64,000 bases of DNA from Candidatus Thalassospirochaeta sargassi (GCA_028532855.1 JAQQAL010000006.1:1-64000); one strand, 5' to 3'. Counted from the first letter of the stretch, positions 25,808 to 35,619 are shown. A program made the numbers and translations. Notes: generated by a model from the sequence alone, not told the origin.

Positions 25808-26612
25808 ACCGGATACTGCCGCTTCCGTCGAGATAAACAGCTTCAGCATTATCATGCTCCCAGGTCAGAACTGATGTATTAGAGAGTCCCAGCATCATTG
25901 CAGTATCAACACAAATGTACCTATCGTTAAACAGTCGTCGAAAGAGTCCGTCCATCGACGGGGTATGACCGCAGATCCAGCATTGCGCACCGTTGAGTTC
26001 AAGAAAAGACTCCAGAGCTGCTCTGTATCCTGGAGACGGCAACATGGCTTCCCGGGACCAGATTAGCGGATCAGGATCTGAGTACTTCAAACGGCGGCGG
26101 CTCAGATAGCGCCTGCTGAGCAGTTCTATTTCTTCGAGCGTAAGCCCGCTGTAGGAAGCCGGAAAATCAGCATGAGCCACAATAAAAGGACCCCGGCGGA
26201 CTATAAAAGGCTGCTGAACTAGCCATTCATGCAACCAGCCCCCTCTTGAAAAGGCCGTTTGCTTTGCAGCCGCACCGTCTACACTGCCGTCTCCGTAAGA
26301 GGCTGTTTCGGCAGGAGTGTTATAATAAAGCTCCCCCCGGATGTTCATAATCTCATGGTTGCCGAGTACAAAAACGACCTCTGAGTCCAGCTGGACAGCC
26401 TGTGACTGCCATTTTATGAGGTTTCTGTATATTGATGCTGAATCATGCCCACGGTCGCAGGCATCTCCGGTGACAACAAGACAGCAATTCTCCGCCGTCC
26501 AGTTATCGTCGGCATCTGTAAACCCGAGGAAGGATGTTATAAGTTTGAGTGATTCGGGGCATCCGTGCAGATCCCCGACAATCGCAATCAAGCCTTCCTC
26601 CTGAGGGATCAA
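25800..26612 (-). CDS. Calcineurin-like metallophosphoesterase
   Basis: A 270-residue two-metal phosphoesterase. Motifs in order: GDLHG near residue 13, GDACDRG near 49 (usual form GDxxDRG), GNHE near 86, and late histidines in VAHADFP and CGHTPSMDG. The pattern is that of Shewanella-like/PPP-type protein phosphatases and ApaH relatives, so protein or dinucleotide substrates are both possible. The start overlaps the phosphofructokinase stop by 4 bases (ATGA), so the two are translationally coupled. The 3' end overlaps the opposing gene. Confidence 0.87.
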   Translation of the reverse strand: MIPQEEGLIAIVGDLHGCPESLKLITSFLGFTDADDNWTAENCCLVVTGDACDRGHDSASIYRNLIKWQSQAVQLDSEVVFVLGNHEIMNIRGELYYNTPAETASYGDGSVDGAAAKQTAFSRGGWLHEWLVQQPFIVRRGPFIVAHADFPASYSGLTLEEIELLSRRYLSRRRLKYSDPDPLIWSREAMLPSPGYRAALESFLELNGAQCWICGHTPSMDGLFRRLFNDRYICVDTAMMLGLSNTSVLTWEHDNAEAVYLDGSGSIRST

Positions 26613-27931
26613 TTCTTCATTGTCAGCGGCATTCTCGTCGCCTGCAGAACATCCCGCCAGAGGCTGCCTTCCGGATCAACAAAATTCCGCTTTGAAACAG
26701 CCATTTTCATGGGGACCAGCACAAAACGATCGTTCATCATAGAAATCAAAGCCCGGGTTTTTCCCGCCATGGCAGCATGTACAGCTTGTGCGCCCAGTCT
26801 CAGACAGTAGATAGAATCATTCGGATCTGCAGATGTTGAACGAATCAGATATGAAGGATCGATATATTTAATATTTACCTCAATACCCTCTTCCTGAAAA
26901 TAATCACCTATCTTATCTTTGAGGAAGAGTCCTATATTGGCAAGTTTTTTGTTCCCCGAGAGATCAGTTTCATTAATTTCATCGAGAAGTTCCTGACCGG
27001 CTCCTTCAGCCACAATTATTACAGCCCGGTGTTTTTCAGCCAGCCTTTTTTTTAGCTGGTTCATGAGTCCTTTCTCACCCTCAAGGTCAAATGGGATTTC
27101 AGGGATAAGCACAAAATTCACCACGCTCATGGCAAGGGCTGTATGCGCTGCGATAAAACCGCTTTCACGCCCCATCAGCTTAACAATGCCTATGCCGTTT
27201 ATTGCATCTTTAGCCTCAATATGGGCTCCGTAAACTGACTCAACCGCTTTTGAAACGGCGGTCTCGAATCCGAACGAGCGCTGTATAAAGCTTAGATCAT
27301 TATCTATAGTCTTGGGAATGCCAATGATTGAAACCTTCAGGTTGCGCCTCTCAACCTCGTCTGCTATAGCCAGCGCGCCCTTAGTGGTACCGTCGCCTCC
27401 GATAGTAAACAGCATATTCAGATTGAGCCGCTCAATTGCATCTACGATCTCTGAGATATCACCGCCGCCGCGCGAAGATCCGAGCATGGAACCTCCCATA
27501 TAATGAATATCATCTACTACTTCAGGGTTTAGCTCCATAATTGGAAGGTCGTACTGGGGAAGAAAGCCCCGATATCCGTTTCGAATACCGGTTATGCGCC
27601 GCACACCGTATTGGTACCAGAGTGTCCGGACAATTGATCTTATAACATTATTCAACCCCGGACAAAGCCCTCCGCAGGTTACGATGCCGGCATGCACATG
27701 CCCCGGATGAAAATAAATCTTTTCCCTGGGTCCTGCTTTCTCTAAACAGAACGAGGAATCTGCTTCTGGAAGCTCCTCCCCCTTATCGACCTCTACATCA
27801 TATAGTATATATTCGTCTTCTCTGACGTAATTAACAATCTTGTCGCCGTATGTTTTTGACATCTGAATCGGCGATTTCACCCGTGCTTCTCCGAGCACCG
27901 GTACTTCGAAATCATATTTCCTTCTTGGCAT
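26609..27931 (-). CDS. 6-phosphofructokinase (spirochaete/group III type)
   Basis: A 440-residue glycolytic enzyme phosphorylating fructose 6-phosphate. It has an N-terminal extension of about 80 residues before [13 protein letters not shown]. It then shows [11 protein letters not shown] (nucleotide site), [10 protein letters not shown] (catalytic Asp in TIDND) and MGRESGFIA (substrate). GGDGT rather than GGDDS suggests ATP as donor, although some relatives use pyrophosphate. The length and extension match the long clade found in spirochaetes and plants. A promoter with TTGAAT and TAGAAT 17 bases apart lies 31 bases upstream. The phosphoesterase gene follows in the same operon. Confidence 0.9.
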   Translation of the reverse strand: MPRRKYDFEVPVLGEARVKSPIQMSKTYGDKIVNYVREDEYILYDVEVDKGEELPEADSSFCLEKAGPREKIYFHPGHVHAGIVTCGGLCPGLNNVIRSIVRTLWYQYGVRRITGIRNGYRGFLPQYDLPIMELNPEVVDDIHYMGGSMLGSSRGGGDISEIVDAIERLNLNMLFTIGGDGTTKGALAIADEVERRNLKVSIIGIPKTIDNDLSFIQRSFGFETAVSKAVESVYGAHIEAKDAINGIGIVKLMGRESGFIAAHTALAMSVVNFVLIPEIPFDLEGEKGLMNQLKKRLAEKHRAVIIVAEGAGQELLDEINETDLSGNKKLANIGLFLKDKIGDYFQEEGIEVNIKYIDPSYLIRSTSADPNDSIYCLRLGAQAVHAAMAGKTRALISMMNDRFVLVPMKMAVSKRNFVDPEGSLWRDVLQATRMPLTMKN

Positions 27932-27961
27932 TACTTGCTCCCGAATAATCTGAATATTCTA

Positions 27962-27990
27962 ATTCTAAAGAAGCAGAACAACGAATTCAA
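27962..27990 (-). promoter_or_regulatory. Promoter of the phosphofructokinase operon
   Basis: On the minus strand TTGAAT (27985-27990) and TAGAAT (27962-27967) are 17 bases apart. The gene begins 30 bases after the -10 box. Confidence 0.55.
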
Positions 27991-28017
27991 GAAGAAAATA
28001 TAATAATCAGTACAGAA

Positions 28018-29319
28018 CTAATCACTCCCTAGAAATTCTTTGACACGGGCCGCTATAGCCCTATAGATCTGAGATCGTTTTTCCGCATCAATCTCCAACA
28101 GCGTAAACCGAAATCCCTTAAGTTCAGAACAGAAACCGGTAAGAGGAACAACACAGATACCCTCCGCACCCAGCAGATAATATACAAATCGCTTATCAAG
28201 CGGCATGCCGCTGGTTATTTTCTCTATATATTCTCTGATATCGTCTTCCGCAATCTTAAGATGCTGATTCTCGTTCAGCACACCTTCTTCAAAGAGAACA
28301 GTAAAATATAGAGCACCCTGAGGCATTATAACACTCACACCGTCGACATCCTTCATATACGAGAATGCCTCAGCTGCCCTTGATGCAAGCTCAGCCGACT
28401 GCTTTGCAATATGTTCCGGGTATCGGGCATCACCCATGATGGGTGGAATTGAAAGCTGAGGGAGGGTCGTGGAACAGACTTCAAGGCGTTTTGCATTAAT
28501 TAGACTGAGGATGTATGTATCAAACTCCTCATCCCTGTCACGGTTATATACCTCAATCCAGCCGCAGCGTGCACCGGGCCATGGATATTCTTTACTTACC
28601 GACTTCATCGAGATTGCGGGAACCTTGCCGATAACCTCATTGATATATGTAAACTCAACACCGGGAAAAACAACATTACAGTAGGTTTCATCAGCTATAA
28701 TAAACAAATCATGCCTGGCTGCTATATCGACTATTTCCTGAAGAAGCTCACGCGAATAGACAATGCCCGTAGGATTATCCGGATTAATCAGAAGAATACC
28801 AGCTATGGAATCGTTATATTTCACCTTGTTCCTGAGGTCCTCAAGATCAGGCAGCCAGTTATTATTCGGATCAAGGGTATAGGTCAGGTGTTCATACCCC
28901 GAATGCGCTGCCTCTGCGGAGGAATGAGTTGAATAAGCAGGGGACGGTCCAATGATACGTGCTTCGCGTTTAAGAAAACCGAATATTTTAGCAACAGCAT
29001 CACCGAGACCGTTAAAAAAAATTATGTCATCAGCATTAACTCCTGCCCCCTTCCTGGAATTAGCGAGGTCGGCAAGGAACTGCCTTGTTTCAGGCACACC
29101 CTGACTGTCTGCATACCGGTAACTTAGATCATCGGATGTTAATTCGGTAATAATCTCTTTCATCCAGGGCTCGATAGCGACACCCTTTTCTACCGGATCG
29201 CCGATATTTTCCCATTTAATATCACGGCCGAAGCCTTCAATCTGCCGGGCGACACCCACAATCTGCCTGATTTCATAGGTAAGCTGGCCTGCTCCGACAT
29301 GCACAATTTTTCGTCTCAT
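28018..29319 (-). CDS. Class I/II PLP-dependent aminotransferase
   Basis: A 433-residue enzyme of the aspartate-aminotransferase fold. Seen are the substrate/cofactor segment NPDNPTG near residue 181, ADETYC with the PLP-contacting Asp near 215, and SVSKEYPWPGARCGW near 248-262, holding the Schiff-base Lys and the phosphate-binding Arg. A conserved Arg near the end (KGFRFTLLE) should bind the substrate carboxylate. It resembles alanine or aromatic aminotransferases; the exact substrate is not readable. GGAGG lies 5 bases before the ATG. The gene is preceded by a 180-base structured leader with a terminator, so its expression is probably attenuated by a metabolite or a regulatory factor. Confidence 0.87.
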   Translation of the reverse strand: MRRKIVHVGAGQLTYEIRQIVGVARQIEGFGRDIKWENIGDPVEKGVAIEPWMKEIITELTSDDLSYRYADSQGVPETRQFLADLANSRKGAGVNADDIIFFNGLGDAVAKIFGFLKREARIIGPSPAYSTHSSAEAAHSGYEHLTYTLDPNNNWLPDLEDLRNKVKYNDSIAGILLINPDNPTGIVYSRELLQEIVDIAARHDLFIIADETYCNVVFPGVEFTYINEVIGKVPAISMKSVSKEYPWPGARCGWIEVYNRDRDEEFDTYILSLINAKRLEVCSTTLPQLSIPPIMGDARYPEHIAKQSAELASRAAEAFSYMKDVDGVSVIMPQGALYFTVLFEEGVLNENQHLKIAEDDIREYIEKITSGMPLDKRFVYYLLGAEGICVVPLTGFCSELKGFRFTLLEIDAEKRSQIYRAIAARVKEFLGSD

Positions 29320-29498
29320 TTAATCCTCCATAATAAAAAACCGGCTGAGCCATAAGACCCGCCGGTTCAATATCATGTTCAATACCGCGAGTCTTTCAAG
29401 ACTTTCGTCTTCGACTGCGGTTAAATCAGGACTTATCGCACCGCAGTCAGTATAGCTGCGGCCGCCGCGATATTATGTATTTCGTTCCTGATATTCAT
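29320..29498 (-). ncRNA. Structured leader RNA (candidate riboswitch or attenuator)
   Basis: Read on the minus strand, a closing stem AATATCGCG/CGCGGTATT (29466-29474 with 29381-29389, one G-U) encloses two perfect hairpins. These are the 9-bp GACTGCGGT/ACCGCAGTC (29440-29448 with 29413-29421) and AAGAC-GAAA-GTCTT with its GAAA tetraloop (29398-29411). A terminator hairpin follows, 7 bases before the gene's GGAGG. AATATC of the closing stem can also pair with GATATT (29370-29375), which gives a possible switch. I could not match it to a known riboswitch consensus. Confidence 0.55.
29333..29367 (-). terminator. Terminator in the aminotransferase leader
   Basis: On the minus strand AACCGGC pairs with GCCGGTT (7 bp, 15-base loop), followed by TTTTATTA. 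It sits between the leader RNA and the ribosome site of the gene, the position expected for conditional termination. Confidence 0.75.
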
Positions 29499-29504
29499 AC
29501 ATTA

Positions 29505-29533
29505 AAATTATCGGCCTTTCCCTTTTTTGTCAA
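29505..29533 (-). promoter_or_regulatory. Promoter of the aminotransferase leader
   Basis: On the minus strand TTGACA (29528-29533) and TAATTT (29505-29510) are exactly 17 bases apart. Transcription would begin near 29498 and give a leader of about 180 bases. Confidence 0.65.
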
Positions 29534-29611
29534 GGCAGCTTTTTCTTAATAACCCCCTGATTTACCTCAATGTTCTTGAAAAAAAATCATCATATGATAC
29601 TATTGTTCATT

Positions 29612-30709
29612 ATGCAGCAGTATTTGAAATTGAAGTTTTTTGCGGTTCTATGCATCCTGCTCCTCATTGCGGGCTCTGCCGCAGCCGAGGATACGGGCTT
29701 GCTGTTTATTAATTCTGATCCGCTGAATGCGGAAATCCTTATTGACGGCGTTCCGCTGCTGCAGAAAACTCCTGCACTTATTACCGATATAGAAACAGGC
29801 AGCCGGATTATATCAGTCAGGAAAGACGGCTTTGATCCTGCGGATATAAAAGTCGATATTGAAGCCGGTACATCTTCCGCAGTTTCGCAGAAGCTTTTTA
29901 ACGGAAACTTCATAGCATCTTTTCCTGGTAGCAATGAGATTATTCTTGAAAACCTAGGTCAGACCCTTCTGCCTGAATCGTTCAGAATGCCTGCGGGCAA
30001 TTACAGTATTGATAAAGAAGACGACACTATAGTAATAACCCCGCTTTATCCCAAAGAAAAGCTTCTTTCTGCAGCAGGTATAGTATTTACAACAGCCCTC
30101 ATAGCGGACATCATCGCAGTGGGTGTCGAGATGAAGAATGAGGGCGAACTGCTCTTTCCTCACTCAGAAATGCTCATAGCAGCCGAAACCTTTACCGCCC
30201 TGACAGGGCTTACCGGTATTGGCCTGATACTGGACAGGAGTAGATTCAGAAAGGAATTCAGGATTTACAAAACAGATGCCGCCGCCTCCATTGAGGAAGC
30301 AGACAGGATATTCGAGAACGCACAGAAAGCCCTTACTGCCGGTAAGCTGGAAAATGCATTGACAGGTTTCAGCAATATAATCGGAAATTTCCCCGATTAC
30401 AGCGGCTTCCCGGAATCACTGTATAAAATCGCAAGGATACATATTATATCCGGAGACACGAACCTTGCGGTCTTTGAACTGAAGATCATCATTGATAATT
30501 ACCCTGATCCTGCCGTCTACGACAGGGCCTGCCAGACACTGGCTCTCCTTTATTTCAATTCAGGAGAAATGCAGAACAGTATTGATGCCGCAAACAGGAT
30601 GGTATTCTACGATCCGCTGTTCAGCGAGACCCCCTCAGAAATAAACAGTATAGGAATGGAACAGGTTATAGAAAACTGGGCACGAAACCCGGAAAGGCAG
30701 GCTCAGTAA
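29612..30709 (+). CDS. PEGA-domain protein with TPR-like C-terminal half
   Basis: About 365 residues. A signal peptide (KLKFFAVLCILLLIAGSAAA) is followed by a PEGA domain (about 28-90), recognisable by LFINSDPLNAEILIDGVPL and SVRKDGF. Two membrane helices or hydrophobic segments lie near 145-200, and the C-terminal 130 residues look like TPR/YbgF-type repeats (AQKALTAGKLENALTGFSNI, then YKIARIHIISGDTNLAV). PEGA proteins bind cell-surface partners or carbohydrates in other bacteria. The start at 29612 gives the most natural signal peptide; the frame is open back to an ATG at 29570. The next gene begins within the stop codon (TAATG). Confidence 0.7.
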   Translation: MQQYLKLKFFAVLCILLLIAGSAAAEDTGLLFINSDPLNAEILIDGVPLLQKTPALITDIETGSRIISVRKDGFDPADIKVDIEAGTSSAVSQKLFNGNFIASFPGSNEIILENLGQTLLPESFRMPAGNYSIDKEDDTIVITPLYPKEKLLSAAGIVFTTALIADIIAVGVEMKNEGELLFPHSEMLIAAETFTALTGLTGIGLILDRSRFRKEFRIYKTDAAASIEEADRIFENAQKALTAGKLENALTGFSNIIGNFPDYSGFPESLYKIARIHIISGDTNLAVFELKIIIDNYPDPAVYDRACQTLALLYFNSGEMQNSIDAANRMVFYDPLFSETPSEINSIGMEQVIENWARNPERQAQ

Positions 30710-31320
30710 TGAAGAGGTTTGGTATTTTCTGCATAATTATTGCTTCAGCCTCAATACTACCGATTTTTGCGCAGGAAACTGGTCCTGATTATGAAAACGT
30801 ATACTATGATGAACTTTTCAATGAATACCTGGAACTGGAAACAACACTGCTTCAGAAAATAGATGAGAGAAACCTGCAAAGCTACAACCTTGGAGAAATT
30901 GAAAGCCTTAAATTCAAAGCGGAGACTGAAAACCGCTACGATGTCATTAGCAGACTTGAGATGCTCAGCTACGTTGTCAAAACCGCGTTGGAAGAAGAAT
31001 ATACAGAGGTAAACGCTGAGGCATTAATGGCCGGAATGACTGATGCTGAAAAGAGATACCAGGAAGAAAAGACAGCCGCAGGCATACTCCCGACAGCTTC
31101 AACCATTTCAATCGCAACTGCATTCACGGCCGGAGCAGTATATGCGGCGAGTGCAATCCTCACATCAAGCTTCTATAGTAAATATACAGCTACCGAGTCA
31201 GCAGATGATGCAGCCTTTTACATGTTCTGGTGGCAGTTCTTTGAAGATGTATCGATAGCCGGAGCAGTTACAACCATTCTTTCGGGTACAGCAGCAGGGA
31301 TTACAGCCGCTTTATACTGA
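30709..31320 (+). CDS. Hypothetical exported membrane protein
   Basis: 203 residues with a signal peptide (1-20), an acidic coiled-coil-like middle (about 25-120), and two hydrophobic segments (about 130-150 and 178-200) separated by a short linker containing MFWWQFFED. I do not recognise the family. Its start overlaps the stop of the PEGA gene by one base, so the two proteins probably work together at the cell envelope. Confidence 0.6.
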   Translation: MKRFGIFCIIIASASILPIFAQETGPDYENVYYDELFNEYLELETTLLQKIDERNLQSYNLGEIESLKFKAETENRYDVISRLEMLSYVVKTALEEEYTEVNAEALMAGMTDAEKRYQEEKTAAGILPTASTISIATAFTAGAVYAASAILTSSFYSKYTATESADDAAFYMFWWQFFEDVSIAGAVTTILSGTAAGITAALY

Positions 31321-31343
31321 TCAGGAGTTTATTGATTAGACAA

Positions 31344-33002
31344 TTATTTCGAAGTCATAACCTCTACACCGTTCCAGTCTTCCGGCGGCGGTGCTGAAGA
31401 ATACCTTAAACTGCGCTCAATAAAGATACCTGTAAGAAAATCGTCCGGAAGAAGCTTTGCAGCAGCATCAAAATACCTGGCAGCTTTCACGAAGTCACGA
31501 CTGTAAAACAGCTTAGCGCCGGCATTATGATAAGACCAGCCCCGCTTCTGTCTGTCGTCAAGGGTGATACTTGTTGTATAGATACTTTCGCCCTGGGTCT
31601 TGCCCTTAACCTGCACCTTATCTACCATTCGACAGGGTATTTTAGCCCTTACCTTGCGATAAACGCTCTCAGAGATTATAACTTCCTGCTTGTACTGCTT
31701 TGTCAGCCCCTCAAGCCTTGAACCGAGGTTTACCATATCTCCGATAACAGTATAGTCCATCTTTTTTTCAGAACCGATATTACCGACAGTAACAACTCCG
31801 TAATTAAGGCCTATACCGGTCTTAAACTCAGGCTTCCCTTCATCAGTTCGCTCTTTATTAAGCATCCTGAGAGCTTCCTGCATCTCAAGTGCTGCCATAA
31901 CTGACTGGTAAGCATCATCTGCATGTTTTACCGGTGCTCCGAAAAAAGCCATAATAGCGTCACCTATATACTTATCAATTACACCGCCGCGATGGATTAT
32001 TATATCAACCATCTGCTCAAAATACTTATTCAAATCAACAACAAGCTGATCAGGAGAATACCCTTCAGAAATAGTTGTAAAGCTTCTAATATCCGAAAAA
32101 AGTATTGAAAGGACCCTGTTTTGTCCTACGAGCATCTCTTCCGGGTTCTGAAAAACGCTGTCTATAACATCCTTGGGTACATACTTCTGGAAAATATTTC
32201 TTATCTTTCTTTCATTTCGTTCGGCAAGTACGGCCTTGAAAGCAAATTCTTTAATCTGCTGATATGCCCTATCAAGCTCAGCTATCATTATATTGAAGGT
32301 ATTCGCAAGATGCCCTATCTCATCACGGTATTCAACAACTACCTGTCTTGAAAGATCATTATCTTTAATAATTCCCTGCATTGCATTTGAAACACGGGTA
32401 AGGGGCGAGGTTATATAAGACGCAAGAATAAGCAGAAGGATGAAAGATGCAATGATGGAGATACCTAGAATAATAAAATTCTGCCTGAGCATCTCTGTTA
32501 CCTCACGGTAGAAGCTGGCACTGTCTTCCGTAAGAAAGACATACCAGTCGAAAGCCGCAAAATAGAACAGATGGCCTACCCTGTCCTCACCATTAATTTC
32601 AAGAGAAACCCAGCCCAGCTTTTCCTCATCCAGCATATTAAAAAATGCGCTTTTTTCATCTTCAAAAATCTCAAGTTCAGCAGTCTGCATCATCAGCCGG
32701 CCTTCCGAATCAACCGCAAATACTAATTCAGTTTCTGATCTTATCAGGGTGAATGCATAGGAAAGAACAGCGGATTTCGCTACTTCAACATATTCCGGTT
32801 TGTCAGATAAGCCGTTGTCTACAAGCAGAGTCCACTGGTTAGTCATATACTTTTCCATCTCTTCTGCTTTGAAACCGAGCGAAGACATGGCAAGCCTCGT
32901 CATTCCGCTTCGTGCTGAATATGAGGCGAATATTCCCGTTATCAGCAGTGCCGCAACAATGAGGGGTAGTACAATAAATATTAAACGTGCGCGTATTTTC
33001 AT
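31344..33002 (-). CDS. Membrane adenylate/guanylate cyclase with HAMP domain
   Basis: 552 residues. There is a membrane helix near 7-28, an extracytoplasmic sensor region (about 30-175), and a second helix near 176-200. A HAMP domain (about 200-255) includes ITSPLTRVSNAMQGI. The class III catalytic domain (about 285-475) shows ILFSDIRSFTTISEG with the first metal Asp, AFFGAPVKHADDA with the second region, and YTVIGDMVNLGSRLEGL near the transition-state residues. The last 70 residues are TPR-like. It should make cAMP in response to an extracellular cue. It is divergent from the coiled-coil gene at 33076. Confidence 0.9.
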   Translation of the reverse strand: MKIRARLIFIVLPLIVAALLITGIFASYSARSGMTRLAMSSLGFKAEEMEKYMTNQWTLLVDNGLSDKPEYVEVAKSAVLSYAFTLIRSETELVFAVDSEGRLMMQTAELEIFEDEKSAFFNMLDEEKLGWVSLEINGEDRVGHLFYFAAFDWYVFLTEDSASFYREVTEMLRQNFIILGISIIASFILLLILASYITSPLTRVSNAMQGIIKDNDLSRQVVVEYRDEIGHLANTFNIMIAELDRAYQQIKEFAFKAVLAERNERKIRNIFQKYVPKDVIDSVFQNPEEMLVGQNRVLSILFSDIRSFTTISEGYSPDQLVVDLNKYFEQMVDIIIHRGGVIDKYIGDAIMAFFGAPVKHADDAYQSVMAALEMQEALRMLNKERTDEGKPEFKTGIGLNYGVVTVGNIGSEKKMDYTVIGDMVNLGSRLEGLTKQYKQEVIISESVYRKVRAKIPCRMVDKVQVKGKTQGESIYTTSITLDDRQKRGWSYHNAGAKLFYSRDFVKAARYFDAAAKLLPDDFLTGIFIERSLRYSSAPPPEDWNGVEVMTSK

Positions 33003-33075
33003 CTTTCTATTTAAAGAATCGGTAAGAGTGGGTTAAAAATTAACAATCACATGCCGATAATCCTAATAAGTCAAA

Positions 33076-35619
33076 ATGCGCTTTGCACGGGAGAATGAAT
33101 TGAGCGACGATCAACATCTTGAGATTGAAGAAAAGGAACGAGACGAAATCCTCGAAGAAATAGATGAACTTGTTGCAACAAACAGGCTTCCCATTTCAGA
33201 GGATATGGAAACGCTCAAGCCTCAAAAAAGCGGCACAGCCTTCCCCCTGCTGATAAATATTTTTGCAATAGCCGCGGTTATCAGCACCTTTTATTTCTCC
33301 GGAAAGCTCTTTGAACAGAAGCAGGAGGACTTAAGTATTAAAAACGCCAGCTATCTTTCAGCCGAGGGTAAACTTCTTGAAGAACTGAAGAAGGAATCGG
33401 CTGTTCAGCTTGAACAGAAGGATCAGGAAATAGGGGCTATTCAGGACGAACTTGCCGAATTAGACCGCCAAAGCCGTGAGCTTGCCGAATCGATGGATCA
33501 GCAGATAGCAGACCGTGAAGCGGAACTAAGACTTGCCCTTGAAGCCGAACTTGAAGGAGAAAGGGCAAAACTGCGTGCACAGGGAAAATCTGAAACTGAT
33601 ATAGAAAGCGAATTAAACCAGATTGAACAGCAGCGAAGCGCCGAGTACGAAGCTGAACTCTCAGCCTTTCGTGCCAGCACCGAAGAGGCTATTGCAGATA
33701 AAGAAAGAGAACTCGCAATGGCCAAGGCCCTGAATGAAGAGCTCCTTGCCGAGGTAAACGCCGAAAAGGAACGAATAGAGAACGAAACCAGACAGCGTGA
33801 AACTGAACTCACAGCCCAGTTCGAGGCCGAAAAAGCTGTGCTTGCCGAAGAGGCCGCCGCAGCCGAGGCACAGCTTGAACAGCTTAATAAAAACAGGAAA
33901 CGTGAAGAGCTTATAATAGATCAGATAAACGGATCATATGAATCAATCTTTTCACTGCTTGAATCAGGAAACTCTGAAGAGGCATTGAAGCAGGTTGAAG
34001 CGCTTAAGATACTGATAAATGAACCCGGTCTGGCGTCACTTGAGGCTGTAAATGCCCGAAGCGGTAATGATCGCGATATGATTGAGATTATCACTGAAAA
34101 GATAGAAGAACAGGCATATAAGAATGATGTTGACACCACAAGCCTCACGGCTGCAGCCGATATGCTGTTATCAGCACAGGAGATTGCAGGTCTTGGAACT
34201 GAAGCCTGGGAGGCAGGACGCACAGCTGAAGCCGGAGAATATTACAGCCGCTCACTTGAGAAAATACCTGCCCTGAAGCAGGCCTGGCAGAACCTTGACA
34301 TCATTCAGAAAAACATTGAGAGCGAGCGTATGACTGCCCTTCTTGATGAAGGACGCAGCCTTGAAGAACAGGGTTTACAGTCAGAAGCCGCGCAGCAGTT
34401 TGCTCAGGCGGCCCGTTCAGCCTTTACCTTCAATCCCGCCCTGCTCAATCGTGCTGTAGATGGAATACTGAGCACGATGGATGCTGATAAGAAAATCCAG
34501 CTTGCTGCAAAAGATGCTGAAATATCCGGGATTTCACAGCTGACAGGGGCAAGAGCAGAGGAAATTAACCGCCTGCAGACAGAGCTTGCAGAAGTTGAGG
34601 CCGGCTACAAACAGCAGCTTGCAGCGATAACGACCGATCATGAAGCACAACTTGCCGCGGCAAGGGCGGACTTCGAGGCGAAGCTCGTTGAAGCCGGCGC
34701 CGACCTTACAAATATTGAGGCTGAAAAAAATACCGAGATTGAACAGCTCCGGGGCGACAAAGAAGCTGCCGAGGCTGCATTAGCCGACGCCGAGCAGACC
34801 ATTGAAGAAGGCCGGGCTTATATTGCCGAGCTTGAGGCATCTACTGAGGCTGAAATAGGAAGACTTAAGGCTGCATCGGAGGCCGAGATAGAAAAGCTTA
34901 AAGCAGAAATTACTGATGCCGCGGCCGCAGCGCAGGAGGCTGTGAACATGAATGAAGCCGCTGCCGAGATAGAAGAACTGCGGGCAGAAACCGAGGCTGC
35001 AGTGGCAGAAACCCGGGCGGCAGCTGATGAAGAGATTCAGCAGATAAAGAACGAACTTGCTGAAGCTGAGAGTAAATATTCTGCCCTTATGGAAGAATAC
35101 AGTCTCTCCGAAGAAAATCTGGCTTCCAGACTCAGGGCATCACAGGTGACGGGATATAACAGCGGTCTGAAACAGGGACGCAGCACCGCATTTGAAGACA
35201 TTCTGTCATTCACTGCCTACCTCGACGGCTCAGCGGAGCTTGACGATGCAGCCGAAAATGAAATAACAGAAAAGTCGAAGAGCGAATCACTCTACGGCGA
35301 AGCAATACAGAGAATTCAGGATTTGGCGGCAGCAGGAACAGCTGAGACCGGAACGGAAATAATAGCAGTTGCGCAGAACATCCTCATAGGCACGGTTTCT
35401 TACGCATCCGGCAATTCTATTACAATTGAACCGCTTACCCAGCTTGAGATTGAAACAGGGACAAGGATTACAATAAAACGGATAGAACGCGGCAGAGATG
35501 AGCAGTATGTTACCTTTGGCGTAATCACTTCAGCAAGCGAAGGCAGGATATCTGCCCGTACCGACCCCGCATCCGAAGCAAGTGCTCAGAGTATGGACCT
35601 TGTTTATATAGTCAGGTAA
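33076..35619 (+). CDS. Large membrane-anchored coiled-coil protein
   Basis: 847 residues, family not recognised. An acidic cytoplasmic N-terminus (1-50) is followed by one membrane helix (about 54-76, PLLINIFAIAAVISTFYFSG). Very long coiled coils follow (about 85-280 and 470-690), with repeated A-E-L, E-A-E and I-E-x-L heptads, and around a TPR-like section (about 285-455). The C-terminal 90 residues look like a small beta domain (GTVSYASGNSITIEPLT). The bias to Glu and Ala gives almost no tertiary detail. A structural role bridging membrane and periplasm, or membrane and filament, would fit. No partner gene is evident beyond the divergent cyclase. Confidence 0.65.
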   Translation: MRFARENELSDDQHLEIEEKERDEILEEIDELVATNRLPISEDMETLKPQKSGTAFPLLINIFAIAAVISTFYFSGKLFEQKQEDLSIKNASYLSAEGKLLEELKKESAVQLEQKDQEIGAIQDELAELDRQSRELAESMDQQIADREAELRLALEAELEGERAKLRAQGKSETDIESELNQIEQQRSAEYEAELSAFRASTEEAIADKERELAMAKALNEELLAEVNAEKERIENETRQRETELTAQFEAEKAVLAEEAAAAEAQLEQLNKNRKREELIIDQINGSYESIFSLLESGNSEEALKQVEALKILINEPGLASLEAVNARSGNDRDMIEIITEKIEEQAYKNDVDTTSLTAAADMLLSAQEIAGLGTEAWEAGRTAEAGEYYSRSLEKIPALKQAWQNLDIIQKNIESERMTALLDEGRSLEEQGLQSEAAQQFAQAARSAFTFNPALLNRAVDGILSTMDADKKIQLAAKDAEISGISQLTGARAEEINRLQTELAEVEAGYKQQLAAITTDHEAQLAAARADFEAKLVEAGADLTNIEAEKNTEIEQLRGDKEAAEAALADAEQTIEEGRAYIAELEASTEAEIGRLKAASEAEIEKLKAEITDAAAAAQEAVNMNEAAAEIEELRAETEAAVAETRAAADEEIQQIKNELAEAESKYSALMEEYSLSEENLASRLRASQVTGYNSGLKQGRSTAFEDILSFTAYLDGSAELDDAAENEITEKSKSESLYGEAIQRIQDLAAAGTAETGTEIIAVAQNILIGTVSYASGNSITIEPLTQLEIETGTRITIKRIERGRDEQYVTFGVITSASEGRISARTDPASEASAQSMDLVYIVR

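Noticed and set aside
29401-29460. Lysine riboswitch, suggested by GCGGTGCGATAAGT in the leader
   Set aside because: Only a short stretch resembles the lysine consensus; the leader is too short and has a different branching pattern.
33498-34223. Long antisense frames opposite the coiled-coil gene
   Set aside because: They are Ser/Ala-rich mirror images of Glu/Ala coiled-coil codons and have no start context; they are shadows of the real gene.
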